The notes under the pieces were generated by a model that searched no databases, was not told where the DNA came from, and worked only from the letters and a program-made list of their open reading frames with translations. Positions 1-5,792 of a stretch of 27,955 nt of DNA are shown in pieces. Each line of letters begins with the position of its first letter. The first letter of the stretch is position 1. Position numbers and translations under genes: made by a program. This stretch comes from a virus: the IMG/VR virus record IMGVR_UViG_3300012984_000029, positions 1 through 27,955 of that record; one strand, written 5' to 3'.

Positions 1-764
1 GCCTGCTCTATCTTGCCATAGTCAAAGACGCTGTGAGTGTGCCCGTTGATATCCGGCGCGGTGGTCATCGCATAGCGCAGCGCGTCCGCCATGTCACACG
101 CCAGGCTATCAGGGGCGCCCAGTATGACGCGCTCTAATGCGTGGTGGATGGTGTGGCCTGCTTCCAGGTCAGCAGAGAACGCCCCGATCCCGTGGTTCAC
201 TACGTCCTGCAACACTCGCGCGGTGGCGGCGTCTGCGGGATTGGCTGCGGTAATGCTCACAACGTCGCGCCCTTCCAGGTCCACAAACACTGTGCGCTCG
301 CTGCCAGGCTTCGCCAGGTCAAACGCTGTAGCGTCCAGATCATCGCCGTGGATGTAGTCAACGTAAATCTTCGCCCAGTAGCGCGGGACAATGTTGCCGT
401 TGCCGATGATGTAGTCCAGGCAGGCGTTGAAGTCTTTCGGGTCGATGCCATGCGAGCGGAAGATCCCGCGCAGGTGCTCGGCGTGCTCCAGGTGCTCCGC
501 GCGTTTCTCTGGGGTAACGTCCGGCACGCGCTCAGCATACTCTGGCATGGCGTCCAGGCGTTTAATAACCTCAGTCATTGCGTCAATGAGTTTAGCAACG
601 CGCCCAGGCTTAACGATCATCAGGTCAGAGAAGCCGTTAACCTCTGCGCTGGTGTTGAAGTCCTCCACCAGCGCGGCGATTGTCTGACCTTTGCCCGCCT
701 GCTCAATGACGTACTGCGCATACTGGCGAACGGTGGAGAACTTGAGAGATTTAGAGATAGTCAT
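1..764 (-). CDS. Unrecognised phage protein, C-terminus beyond left edge (at least 254 aa)
   Basis: An uninterrupted minus-strand frame starts at ATG 764-762 and is still open at base 1 (254 codons plus two bases). The protein begins MTISKSLKFSTVRQYAQYV and reads as soluble, mixed alpha/beta, without a membrane segment or a motif I can assign. The start is supported by an AGAGGA Shine-Dalgarno about nine bases upstream and by its place just after the stop of the 330-aa gene, which it follows in the same leftward operon. A G-rich hairpin lies in the 43-base gap. A 230-codon plus-strand frame covers the same DNA, but it has no ribosome site and sits antisense to the operon, so I treat it as a shadow. 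Function unknown; that it is coding is fairly certain. Confidence 0.8.
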   Translation of the reverse strand, partial: MTISKSLKFSTVRQYAQYVIEQAGKGQTIAALVEDFNTSAEVNGFSDLMIVKPGRVAKLIDAMTEVIKRLDAMPEYAERVPDVTPEKRAEHLEHAEHLRGIFRSHGIDPKDFNACLDYIIGNGNIVPRYWAKIYVDYIHGDDLDATAFDLAKPGSERTVFVDLEGRDVVSITAANPADAATARVLQDVVNHGIGAFSADLEAGHTIHHALERVILGAPDSLACDMADALRYAMTTAPDINGHTHSVFDYGKIEQ

Positions 765-778
765 GATTCGTGTCCTCT

Positions 779-795
779 GGGGGCTGTGCGCCCCC
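779..795 (-). other. G-rich stem-loop between two leftward genes
   Basis: GGGGGC and GCCCCC form a perfect 6-bp stem with a 5-base loop. On the minus strand it lies after the stop of the 330-aa gene and immediately before the Shine-Dalgarno of the next gene. There is no T-tract, so it is not an obvious terminator. It could protect the upstream message from 3' decay or set the level of the downstream gene. The same G5C/GC5 stem, with a TTCG loop, recurs after the capsid gene. Confidence 0.5.
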
Positions 796-807
796 GCTGG
801 TGGTTGA

Positions 808-1800
808 TTAGGCTAATTTGTCCTGAGTCTTAACATAGAAACCGTGTGGCGTTATGTCGGTGGTCATAGTCTCCACCAGCTGAAACCAGGAGCCATCACG
901 GAAGATGATCTCCATGCGGTACACGTCGCAGCTTTTCACCATGTCGCCCGCTATCGCGTCGTTAAGGATGTACTGATAAGCGAGGTTAATCTGTGTCATA
1001 GCCACGTAGCCTTTGCGCTGGCGTTTGGCAACCAGCAATTCGTAATAGTGTGCATTGTTGCGTGCTGCGCTGCATGGCTGCGCCAGAACAGAGAGACGGG
1101 CGGCGACCTCCACCATAAAATCAATTTCGTTATGGTCATCACGCATCAGGCAACCACTAGCCGCCTCTTTCGCTCCTGGCTGACCGTCCATCGCAGTGAT
1201 GATTTTCTCTGCCTGGATGATTCCCAGATTCATTTTGCTGGCCTCGTCACGCATCGCGCAGTATTCACGGTTAGCCGCCATCAGGTTCATGGTGTCGCTA
1301 TTGCGCCAGTAAGCGGCAAACACTTTATCATCTGCCAGCGCGTAAGGCTGCGGTTCGCCCTCTGGGGCGCTGTAGTGGTCGAGCACGTAATGCATCACGT
1401 CGATCCACTGAGCGGCGCGGGTCTGGAGTGACTCGAAGGTATAATCGTTCAGGTCATCGGCAATCATAGGGCACACTGCGCGAGCTGCTGCGATGGCGCT
1501 GGCCTTGTCAGCTGTACCACAGTTCAGCGGGAGCCACACATAGCAGTTCAGCTCGGACACCTTGCGACGCGCCTGGCTTTCGGTGTAGTCCTTCGCTTTG
1601 GTGGTCAGGAAGTCCAGATAGTTGACGAACTGCTCAGCCAGATCCAGGAACTGGGATTTAGTACGCGCGGTGCTCATCTGGTCACGCAGGGTAGACAGGC
1701 AGTGATTCTGGTGAGTGTCCAGAGCCATCACCGCTTCTTTTGCGAATTTCAGGGTGCCGCGTGGTGCTACCAGTGAGTGCATGATTGATTGCAGTTTCAT
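808..1800 (-). CDS. Unrecognised 330-aa phage protein
   Basis: This minus-strand gene starts at ATG 1800, preceded by a CGAGGT ribosome site, and is the middle gene of the leftward operon. I do not recognise the family. The predicted protein is soluble and mainly helical in its first 240 residues, with several scattered cysteines and no CxxC pair. It ends in a probably beta-rich segment around residues 290-325. No signal peptide or transmembrane helix is visible. About 45 bases upstream lies a near-consensus sigma70 promoter (TTGACA, 16 bp, TATAAT), with two CRP-like palindromes further upstream, so this gene and the one after it may have their own regulated transcript. Position and orientation opposite to the structural genes suggest an early or host-interaction role, which is inference only. 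Confidence 0.85.
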   Translation of the reverse strand: MKLQSIMHSLVAPRGTLKFAKEAVMALDTHQNHCLSTLRDQMSTARTKSQFLDLAEQFVNYLDFLTTKAKDYTESQARRKVSELNCYVWLPLNCGTADKASAIAAARAVCPMIADDLNDYTFESLQTRAAQWIDVMHYVLDHYSAPEGEPQPYALADDKVFAAYWRNSDTMNLMAANREYCAMRDEASKMNLGIIQAEKIITAMDGQPGAKEAASGCLMRDDHNEIDFMVEVAARLSVLAQPCSAARNNAHYYELLVAKRQRKGYVAMTQINLAYQYILNDAIAGDMVKSCDVYRMEIIFRDGSWFQLVETMTTDITPHGFYVKTQDKLA

Positions 1801-1843
1801 TTGATACCTCGTTTAGTTGTTTTAATTGGGTGGTGCATGGGTA

Positions 1844-1871
1844 ATTATAATTAGGGGTCTGAGGCTGTCAA
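1844..1871 (-). promoter_or_regulatory. Consensus sigma70 promoter for the leftward 330-aa gene
   Basis: On the minus strand TTGACA (1871-1866) and TATAAT (1849-1844) are both perfect hexamers, separated by 16 bp. Transcription would begin near 1837, about 36 bases before the ATG at 1800. This is the best match to the bacterial housekeeping promoter that I found in the window. It lies in the gap between the 229-aa and 330-aa genes, so it would uncouple the 330-aa gene from the operon's first gene. Confidence 0.8.
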
Positions 1872-1889
1872 GTAACTTAGTGATTATTT

Positions 1890-1905
1890 TGTGACACGCA
1901 TCACA
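1890..1905. promoter_or_regulatory. CRP-like operator palindrome, site 1
   Basis: TGTGACACGCATCACA matches the TGTGA-N6-TCACA core of E. coli CRP sites exactly and is flanked by T and A runs as in strong CRP sites. Its centre (1897.5) is about 60 bp upstream of the inferred start of the leftward promoter, the usual class I activation position near -61.5. The nearest rightward gene is more than 1 kb away, so leftward control is the simplest reading. A phage-encoded CRP/FNR-family protein with the same half-site is the alternative to host CRP. Confidence 0.65.
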
Positions 1906-1934
1906 AAAAGAATGCGGCCGCATGTGAGCCGCAT
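1904..1934 (-). terminator. Rho-independent terminator after the 229-aa gene
   Basis: On the minus strand ATGCGGC (1934-1928) pairs with GCCGCAT (1918-1912) around a 9-base loop, followed by TTCTTTTTG. It lies directly downstream of the stop of the 229-aa zinc-motif gene (1941). Its two ends are shared with the two CRP-like palindromes, so protein binding at the DNA and RNA hairpin formation use the same bases. Confidence 0.65.
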
Positions 1935-1938
1935 CACA
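1923..1938. promoter_or_regulatory. CRP-like operator palindrome, site 2
   Basis: TGTGAGCCGCATCACA is a second exact TGTGA-N6-TCACA core. Its centre lies 33 bp (about three helical turns) from site 1 and about -93 relative to the inferred start of the leftward promoter. Tandem sites near -61 and -93 on one DNA face are the arrangement of class III CRP-activated promoters. The site overlaps the left arm of the terminator stem and ends two bases before the stop codon of the upstream gene. Confidence 0.6.
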
Positions 1939-1940
1939 AT

Positions 1941-2630
1941 TTAGTAGCGTGGCTGGGCATTGATGATCCCCACCTCCGGCGCTTCCTCCGGCAGGCGGCG
2001 CACCTTCAGATTGAACCGACGCAGCGCGGGGTAGTAGGCGGGGATAAGGTGCCGCGCCAGCTCATGTCCTGGGTGCGTCTTATCGTTCAGCATGATCGCC
2101 AGCGCTGCCGGACGCTTGAGCACGTCACAGCCTGGATAGAGCCGCTCATTGTGCATGAGGTGCTGCGCATCACTGTACACCATATGGATGTTGCCACCAT
2201 ACGCGGCCAGGGCTGGGCACAGCGCATAGAGATACTGCAACTCCGGCGCTGGTGGTGCCTGTATGCAGATAATGGGGCTGGTGTCTGAATGATACAGCGC
2301 TGCCCTGGCCTCTCGTGTGCGCCAGCTCCTTTCACGGGAACACATCACACAGCCCGCATTAGTTGTATAGCGCGTCGTAGATAAACAGTGTTTGCATGGC
2401 CTACCTTCGAAAGTTAGTTGCCCTGTCTGCTCAGCTTTGTATCTCGCAGCCTGCGCCAGGTCCCTCGCTTCTGCTCCTGGTGTCCGCTTGCGATTCTCCG
2501 CAGCCTTTGCCGCAGCGCACGCCACACATCCCCCGTTACTGGTATAGCGTCCGGTTGTATTGCAGCGGAAGCACGCCCGCCCGTCATATTGTGTCAGCCC
2601 TGCGACTAATGCTTGCTGTCTCGTAATCAT
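1941..2630 (-). CDS. Protein with duplicated four-cysteine zinc motif (229 aa)
   Basis: First gene of the leftward operon, starting at ATG 2630 with an AGGAGA ribosome site. Two copies of a Cys-x2-Cys-x11-Cys-x2-Cys module lie at C20/C23/C35/C38 and C79/C82/C94/C97. They share the pattern GRxCxxC, an RYT turn with N two residues later, and GCVxC. Four cysteines in this spacing normally bind one zinc as a zinc ribbon or treble clef, so the protein probably carries two zinc sites separated by a basic, alanine-rich helical linker (about 39-78). The C-terminal half (about 110-229) is not recognised. Such modules occur in nucleic-acid-binding and nuclease-associated phage proteins, but no HNH or other catalytic motif is visible. 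It could be a regulator or DNA-binding factor. A promoter and a large inverted repeat lie just upstream and a terminator just downstream. Confidence 0.85.
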   Translation of the reverse strand: MITRQQALVAGLTQYDGRACFRCNTTGRYTSNGGCVACAAAKAAENRKRTPGAEARDLAQAARYKAEQTGQLTFEGRPCKHCLSTTRYTTNAGCVMCSRERSWRTREARAALYHSDTSPIICIQAPPAPELQYLYALCPALAAYGGNIHMVYSDAQHLMHNERLYPGCDVLKRPAALAIMLNDKTHPGHELARHLIPAYYPALRRFNLKVRRLPEEAPEVGIINAQPRY

Positions 2631-2660
2631 GTGGTGTCTCCTGTGGTGTATTGAGTTTTA

Positions 2661-2689
2661 ATTGTACGCTTTAGATTAGAGTTAAGCAA
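2661..2689 (-). promoter_or_regulatory. Sigma70-like promoter for the leftward zinc-motif gene
   Basis: On the minus strand TTGCTT (2689-2684), a 17-bp spacer and TACAAT (2666-2661) form a reasonable sigma70 promoter about 30 bp upstream of ATG 2630. The -10 matches five of six bases and the -35 three. The -35 lies one base from the outer end of the 41-bp inverted repeat, so a protein bound to the repeat, or its cruciform form, would touch this promoter. Confidence 0.5.
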
Positions 2690-2690
2690 T

Positions 2691-2817
2691 GCAGTAGTAG
2701 AATCAGGGAAAGTATAGGGTTTTTGAGTTTATCTATTCTAAATAACTAAACTCCCCCCTCATACGAAATATATAAGTAAACTCAATAACCCTGTACTTTG
2801 CCCAATTCTACGACTGC
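2691..2817. repeat. 41-bp imperfect inverted repeat with 45-bp AT-rich spacer
   Basis: The left arm is 2691-2731 and the right arm 2777-2817. Reading the right arm in reverse complement, 35 of 41 positions match, with shared blocks GTAGAAT, AAAGTA, AGGGTT and TTGAGTTTA. The 45-bp spacer is AT-rich apart from one C-run (2752-2757) and contains another TAAACTC. Coding frames stop here, and the element lies in the divergent gap between the leftward operon and the terminase operon. It could be an origin of replication, a paired binding site for a phage protein, or a cruciform. It is too long and too mismatched for a simple intrinsic terminator, and it has no T-tract at its outer ends. Confidence 0.75.
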
Positions 2818-2959
2818 TTCTCTAAACTGCTAGCGGTAGCGTAGGGCACACAGCAGGCTCACCCCCTGGGATGTCCGCGCGTGGCCTCTCTCAGATTCGC
2901 GCCCGCAACGTTTTACACTCTCGCAGTTAGAACCGAGTTTATTCTCTCGCCTTAGAAAC

Positions 2960-2975
2960 TGTGAGCCACGTCACA
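2960..2975. promoter_or_regulatory. CRP-like operator palindrome, site 3
   Basis: TGTGAGCCACGTCACA is an exact TGTGA-N6-TCACA core within the longer form ACTGTGA-N6-TCACACT shared with sites 4 and 5. I see no convincing -10/-35 pair directly over it. Its centre lies about 95 bp upstream of the inferred start of the rightward promoter at 3029-3056. Confidence 0.55.
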
Positions 2976-3028
2976 CTATCTGCGTGCGCTACGCTCGCGC
3001 TTCATTTCGTGGCCTCCTCTCATACTCA

Positions 3029-3056
3029 TTGATTTAAAGCACGCGCGGCTTATACT
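3029..3056 (+). promoter_or_regulatory. Rightward sigma70-like promoter P1
   Basis: TTGATT (3029-3034), a 16-bp spacer and TATACT (3051-3056) form a plausible promoter with its start near 3063. It would express the 54-aa protein and read on into the terminase genes. The last T of the -10 is the first base of CRP-like site 4, so a bound protein would block polymerase. Confidence 0.5.
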
Positions 3057-3071
3057 GTGATCTCCGTCACA
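3056..3071. promoter_or_regulatory. CRP-like operator palindrome, site 4, over the P1 start site
   Basis: TGTGATCTCCGTCACA is an exact core with the extended ACT flanks, centred on 3063.5 at the inferred +1 of promoter P1. CRP-family proteins repress from this position. A GTG codon inside the palindrome is in frame with the downstream small gene but is better read as operator than as a start. Confidence 0.6.
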
Positions 3072-3089
3072 CTACGAGAGACACGAGCC

Positions 3090-3254
3090 ATGAAGATCAC
3101 CCGACGCCCTGACCTAACCCTCATCCGCCTGGCGCGTAACGCGTGGCTGTATGTCACGTCGCATTCCATCGTTGTGCGCTTCTGTTCCTTCCGGTATCAG
3201 TGGGTCCGAGCCGAGCGGCGCGGCTTCCTGATGCGTGCCCGCAGTGACAAGTAA
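3090..3254 (+). CDS. Very basic 54-aa protein upstream of terminase
   Basis: This small gene runs from ATG 3090 to a TAA at 3254. GAGAG lies about nine bases upstream of the start. The in-frame GTG at 3057 is rejected because it lies within the operator and at or before the likely transcript start. The product begins MKITRRPDLTLIRLARNAW and is rich in arginine, with a short hydrophobic aromatic middle (YVTSHSIVVRFCSF). It could bind nucleic acid or pack against a membrane. I recognise no family. It is the first rightward gene after the control region and sits under promoter P1, which suggests a regulatory or early-late transition role, but that is inference. A chance frame cannot be excluded. 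Confidence 0.5.
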   Translation: MKITRRPDLTLIRLARNAWLYVTSHSIVVRFCSFRYQWVRAERRGFLMRARSDK

Positions 3255-3285
3255 CTCACCCATTATCTGAGCCACTCACGCCCGC

Positions 3286-3315
3286 TTTACACCTCCGGCG
3301 CTCCTGCCGTACACT
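3286..3315 (+). promoter_or_regulatory. Rightward sigma70-like promoter P2 for the terminase operon
   Basis: TTTACA (3286-3291), an 18-bp spacer and TACACT (3310-3315) place the start near 3322, about 30 bases before the small-terminase ATG. As at P1, the final T of the -10 begins a CRP-like palindrome. The shared sequence TAYACTGTGA makes P1 and P2 look like a designed promoter-operator pair. Confidence 0.5.
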
Positions 3316-3330
3316 GTGACCAGGATCACA
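3315..3330. promoter_or_regulatory. CRP-like operator palindrome, site 5, over the P2 start site
   Basis: TGTGACCAGGATCACA is an exact TGTGA-N6-TCACA core with ACT flanks on both sides, centred on 3322.5 at the inferred +1 of P2. It begins 37 bp upstream of the small-terminase start. Occupancy would be expected to repress packaging and structural transcription. Confidence 0.6.
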
Positions 3331-3351
3331 CTTAACGCAGGACGCGCCGCC

Positions 3352-4149
3352 ATGACTCCGGAAACACGCGCATCACTCATCATTGACTACATGGACGGGG
3401 AACTCCCCGACGCTATGCTGTGCGCTAAATACGGTATCGACGCCGAACAGCTGGAGGTCGCCGTCTACATTGGCACGGGCAACATCATCAAGCCGGAGCC
3501 GATCACCCGTGGCATGAAGCGCGGCGTCAAGCACAGCATGGCGGTTGCACAGCTGGCCTCTGAGAACCTGACGCGTGAACAGATGGCGCTCAGCCCGCTA
3601 CAGTCCGCAGAGATCCACGAGCCTCTCACGTTAACCGCACGCTTAGAGCCGGACGCCAGGACACAGGCGCTCTACCTCAACGACGCGGAGCTGTCCTTCG
3701 CTAACAACGTGCTGCGCGGCATGAAGCCAACGCCCGCCGCCGCCGCGTCATTCGAAATCTTCAACGAACACCTGGCGAGCAAGAAAGCCGCCGAGCTGCT
3801 GCGCTCCTCCCATGTGATGGAGTACATCAGCAAGATGAAGGGTCGCTCCCTGTTCGCCCCCGTCAGGAACAAGGCATACCTGGAAGCCGTGCTCCACCAG
3901 GTGATCGACAGGGGGATGGAGCTGCAACAGGTCTACAACCCGCTAACTGGTAAGCCGCACATGAACGACAGCGGCCTCTCGTTCGTCTGTGATTACAACT
4001 GGAAAGCGGTTATCAGCGCCGCAACGCTCCTCATGAAGCTGAAAGGATGGGAAGGGAACCAGACGAACAACACTGAGCAGGAATCACAACGCGACCGCCT
4101 GCGCCGACTGCAAGCGAACTACAGCAACCAGGGAGACACCGACGAATGA
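3352..4149 (+). CDS. Putative small terminase subunit (265 aa)
   Basis: Small terminases bind phage DNA at the packaging site and load the large subunit. This call rests mainly on position: the gene ends in a 4-bp ATGA overlap with the large terminase. ATG 3352 is chosen because AGGA lies nine bases upstream; the in-frame GTG at 3316 falls inside operator site 5. Residues about 7-40 suggest a small helix-turn-helix (RASLIIDYMDGE followed by MLCAKYGIDAEQL). The middle is helical, with an alanine-rich stretch (PTPAAAASFEIF), and the C-terminus is polar and charged, as expected for the segment that contacts the motor. A length of 265 aa is long for the family but not exceptional. No alternative function is suggested by the sequence. 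Confidence 0.65.
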   Translation: MTPETRASLIIDYMDGELPDAMLCAKYGIDAEQLEVAVYIGTGNIIKPEPITRGMKRGVKHSMAVAQLASENLTREQMALSPLQSAEIHEPLTLTARLEPDARTQALYLNDAELSFANNVLRGMKPTPAAAASFEIFNEHLASKKAAELLRSSHVMEYISKMKGRSLFAPVRNKAYLEAVLHQVIDRGMELQQVYNPLTGKPHMNDSGLSFVCDYNWKAVISAATLLMKLKGWEGNQTNNTEQESQRDRLRRLQANYSNQGDTDE

Positions 4150-5774
4150 GCCGCGCTAACGTCTGGGAGTTCACGAACAGCTATGAGGACGTGTTTGCCC
4201 TCGCCGACTATCTCGACGCGAAAGCTAACAGCGTGGAGTTTACCTTCGAGACTGACGAGGAGATGGACACCTTTTTCCTCAAGGCTCGCGACGAGTTCGC
4301 GTTCTTCGCGCCTCGCTGCCTGACCCTCAAGTCAAAGGAGGGTGATCTCCGGCTGTTCAAGTTCAACAAGGCGCAGCGCTACCTTAACGCCGTCGCCGAG
4401 TGGCAGAAGCACCACACGGGAATGGTGCGCATCATCATCGTTAAGGGTCGCCAGCAGGGGATCAGCACATACACCGAAGGACGCGCATACCATCAGGTGA
4501 TCCACCAGGAAGCGCATAACGTCTACATCATGGCGCATGAGGATGCGGCTAGTAACGGCTTGTTTGACATGAGCAAGCGCTACCATGACAAGTGCCCGCC
4601 TGACTTGCAGCCTATGCTCGGTCACTGCAACGGCAAGCAGATGAAGTTCCCAGAGCTGGACAGCCAATACACCATTGCTACAGCTGGGAACAAATCGGCG
4701 GGGCGTTCGGCGACTGCTCGCTTCTTCCATGGCTCGGAGGTGGCGTTCTGGCCTAACGCGGCTGAGCACGCATCGGGTGTACTGCAAACTATCCCGCGCT
4801 CACCAGGCACAGAGATTTACCTGGAGTCAACTGCTGACGGCATCTCGAATTACTTCTATGACCAGTGGGAACGCGCCGGATCTATCGGCGACCTGATGAA
4901 CCCCGATTCATCCGGCTATGTCCGCGTGTTTATTCCGTGGTTCTGGGACGAGGGCTACCAGGTGGAGCCGCCAGAAGGATTCAAGCCGAGCGACGAGGAG
5001 CGCACGTATCAGCGCCGCTATGGTGTGAACCTTGCCCAATTGTTCTGGCGTCGCCTCAAGATCAAGGAGATGGACGGCGACATTCGACGCTTCCAGCGAG
5101 ACTACCCCGCGACACCAGAGGAAGCCTTTAACGCATCGGGCGACGCCATCCTCATCACGGGCGAGATGGTAGCCGACGCTAAGGCGAACTACCGCAGCGG
5201 CCAGGTTGTTCCAATCGGCGCTATCGTGATGGGCGTTGACGTGGCGCGAGAGGGTGACGACGCTACTTGCTTCTGCATCCGACACGGGCGAACGGTCATT
5301 CACAAGGAGCGCATGTACAAGGCAAAGGCGCACGTCGTTACCAACAAGCTGCTACGGCTGCGGGATGAGTACGGCGTCGATCACACCTTCGTGGATGCGA
5401 CGGGCGGCTTCGGTACTGCCGTCCTGGATATGCTGGAATACCAGGGGCAGCTCATCAACACCACGGGCGTGCACTTCTCCCAGAGCGCAACCGAGGAGGA
5501 GCGCTTCGCCAACGTCCGCGCGGAAATGTGGTGGAAGGTGCGCGAGTGGCTGGAGCGTGGCGCAGCCCTGCCGGATAACGAGGATTGGGGGCGTGACCTG
5601 TGCGCGCCGCAATATAAATTTGAGGGCGAGAAGATCCGCCTTGAGAAGAAAGAGGAAATCAAAAAGCGTATCGGTCGCTCGCCTGATATGGGTGACGCGC
5701 TGGCGCTTACATTCCGCTTCCCTATCATCGAAGGACTGACCAACGCCGGAGGGGTAGAGCCGGAGGTCGCATAA
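4146..5774 (+). CDS. terL: Large terminase subunit, ATPase-nuclease (542 aa)
   Basis: This motor protein pumps DNA into the procapsid and cuts the concatemer. The N-terminal ATPase has a Walker A-like loop, GRQQGIST at residues 101-108. A Walker B-type strand with the probable catalytic glutamate is FFHGSEVAFW (E198), and the coupling motif is IYLESTADG (about 224-232). The C-terminal RNase H-like nuclease shows the expected acidic triad: D365 in VMGVDVAREGDD, D417 in FVDATGGFG, and D514 or D517 in PDMGDALAL. All motifs are in the usual order and the length is normal, so the protein looks intact. It overlaps the small terminase by 4 bp (ATGA), suggesting translational coupling. It is followed after 18 bases, with a GGGAGG ribosome site, by a receptor-binding-type gene rather than by portal, which is a departure from the usual order. 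Confidence 0.95.
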   Translation: MSRANVWEFTNSYEDVFALADYLDAKANSVEFTFETDEEMDTFFLKARDEFAFFAPRCLTLKSKEGDLRLFKFNKAQRYLNAVAEWQKHHTGMVRIIIVKGRQQGISTYTEGRAYHQVIHQEAHNVYIMAHEDAASNGLFDMSKRYHDKCPPDLQPMLGHCNGKQMKFPELDSQYTIATAGNKSAGRSATARFFHGSEVAFWPNAAEHASGVLQTIPRSPGTEIYLESTADGISNYFYDQWERAGSIGDLMNPDSSGYVRVFIPWFWDEGYQVEPPEGFKPSDEERTYQRRYGVNLAQLFWRRLKIKEMDGDIRRFQRDYPATPEEAFNASGDAILITGEMVADAKANYRSGQVVPIGAIVMGVDVAREGDDATCFCIRHGRTVIHKERMYKAKAHVVTNKLLRLRDEYGVDHTFVDATGGFGTAVLDMLEYQGQLINTTGVHFSQSATEEERFANVRAEMWWKVREWLERGAALPDNEDWGRDLCAPQYKFEGEKIRLEKKEEIKKRIGRSPDMGDALALTFRFPIIEGLTNAGGVEPEVA

Positions 5775-5792
5775 GCCCAGGGAGGGCGCATT

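Larger units (their letters stand above)
2631..3089. other. Divergent intergenic control region (459 bp, no gene seen)
   Basis: No supported gene lies here. From left to right it holds the leftward promoter (2661-2689), the 41-bp inverted repeat (2691-2817), a GC-richer stretch with short self-complementary segments such as GCTAGCGGTAGC near 2829, a duplicated element beginning GTGGCCTC (2881 and 3009), and two CRP-like palindromes (2960 and 3056). The second palindrome overlaps a rightward promoter. The left third is clearly more AT-rich than the genes on both sides, as expected for an origin or promoter hub. Confidence 0.7.

Noticed and set aside
141-833. Plus-strand 230-codon open frame
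   Set aside because: It is antisense to a continuous minus-strand frame that starts with a good ribosome site after the upstream operon gene. The plus frame has no ribosome site and its composition is cysteine- and valine-biased as in shadow frames.
844-1431. Plus-strand 195-codon open frame
   Set aside because: It lies wholly opposite the 330-aa gene, lacks a ribosome site and is rich in His/Cys/Trp, as expected for an antisense shadow.
2711-2720. T7-type phage promoter (TATAGGG) within the inverted repeat
   Set aside because: Only the left arm has TATAGGG (the right has TACAGGG), the upstream recognition part does not match T7, T3 or SP6 promoters, and no phage RNA polymerase gene is in the window.
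3057-3089. GTG start extending the 54-aa protein
   Set aside because: The codon is inside CRP-like site 4 and at or before the predicted transcript start.
3316-3351. GTG start extending small terminase
   Set aside because: It falls inside CRP-like site 5; ATG 3352 has a proper AGGA site.
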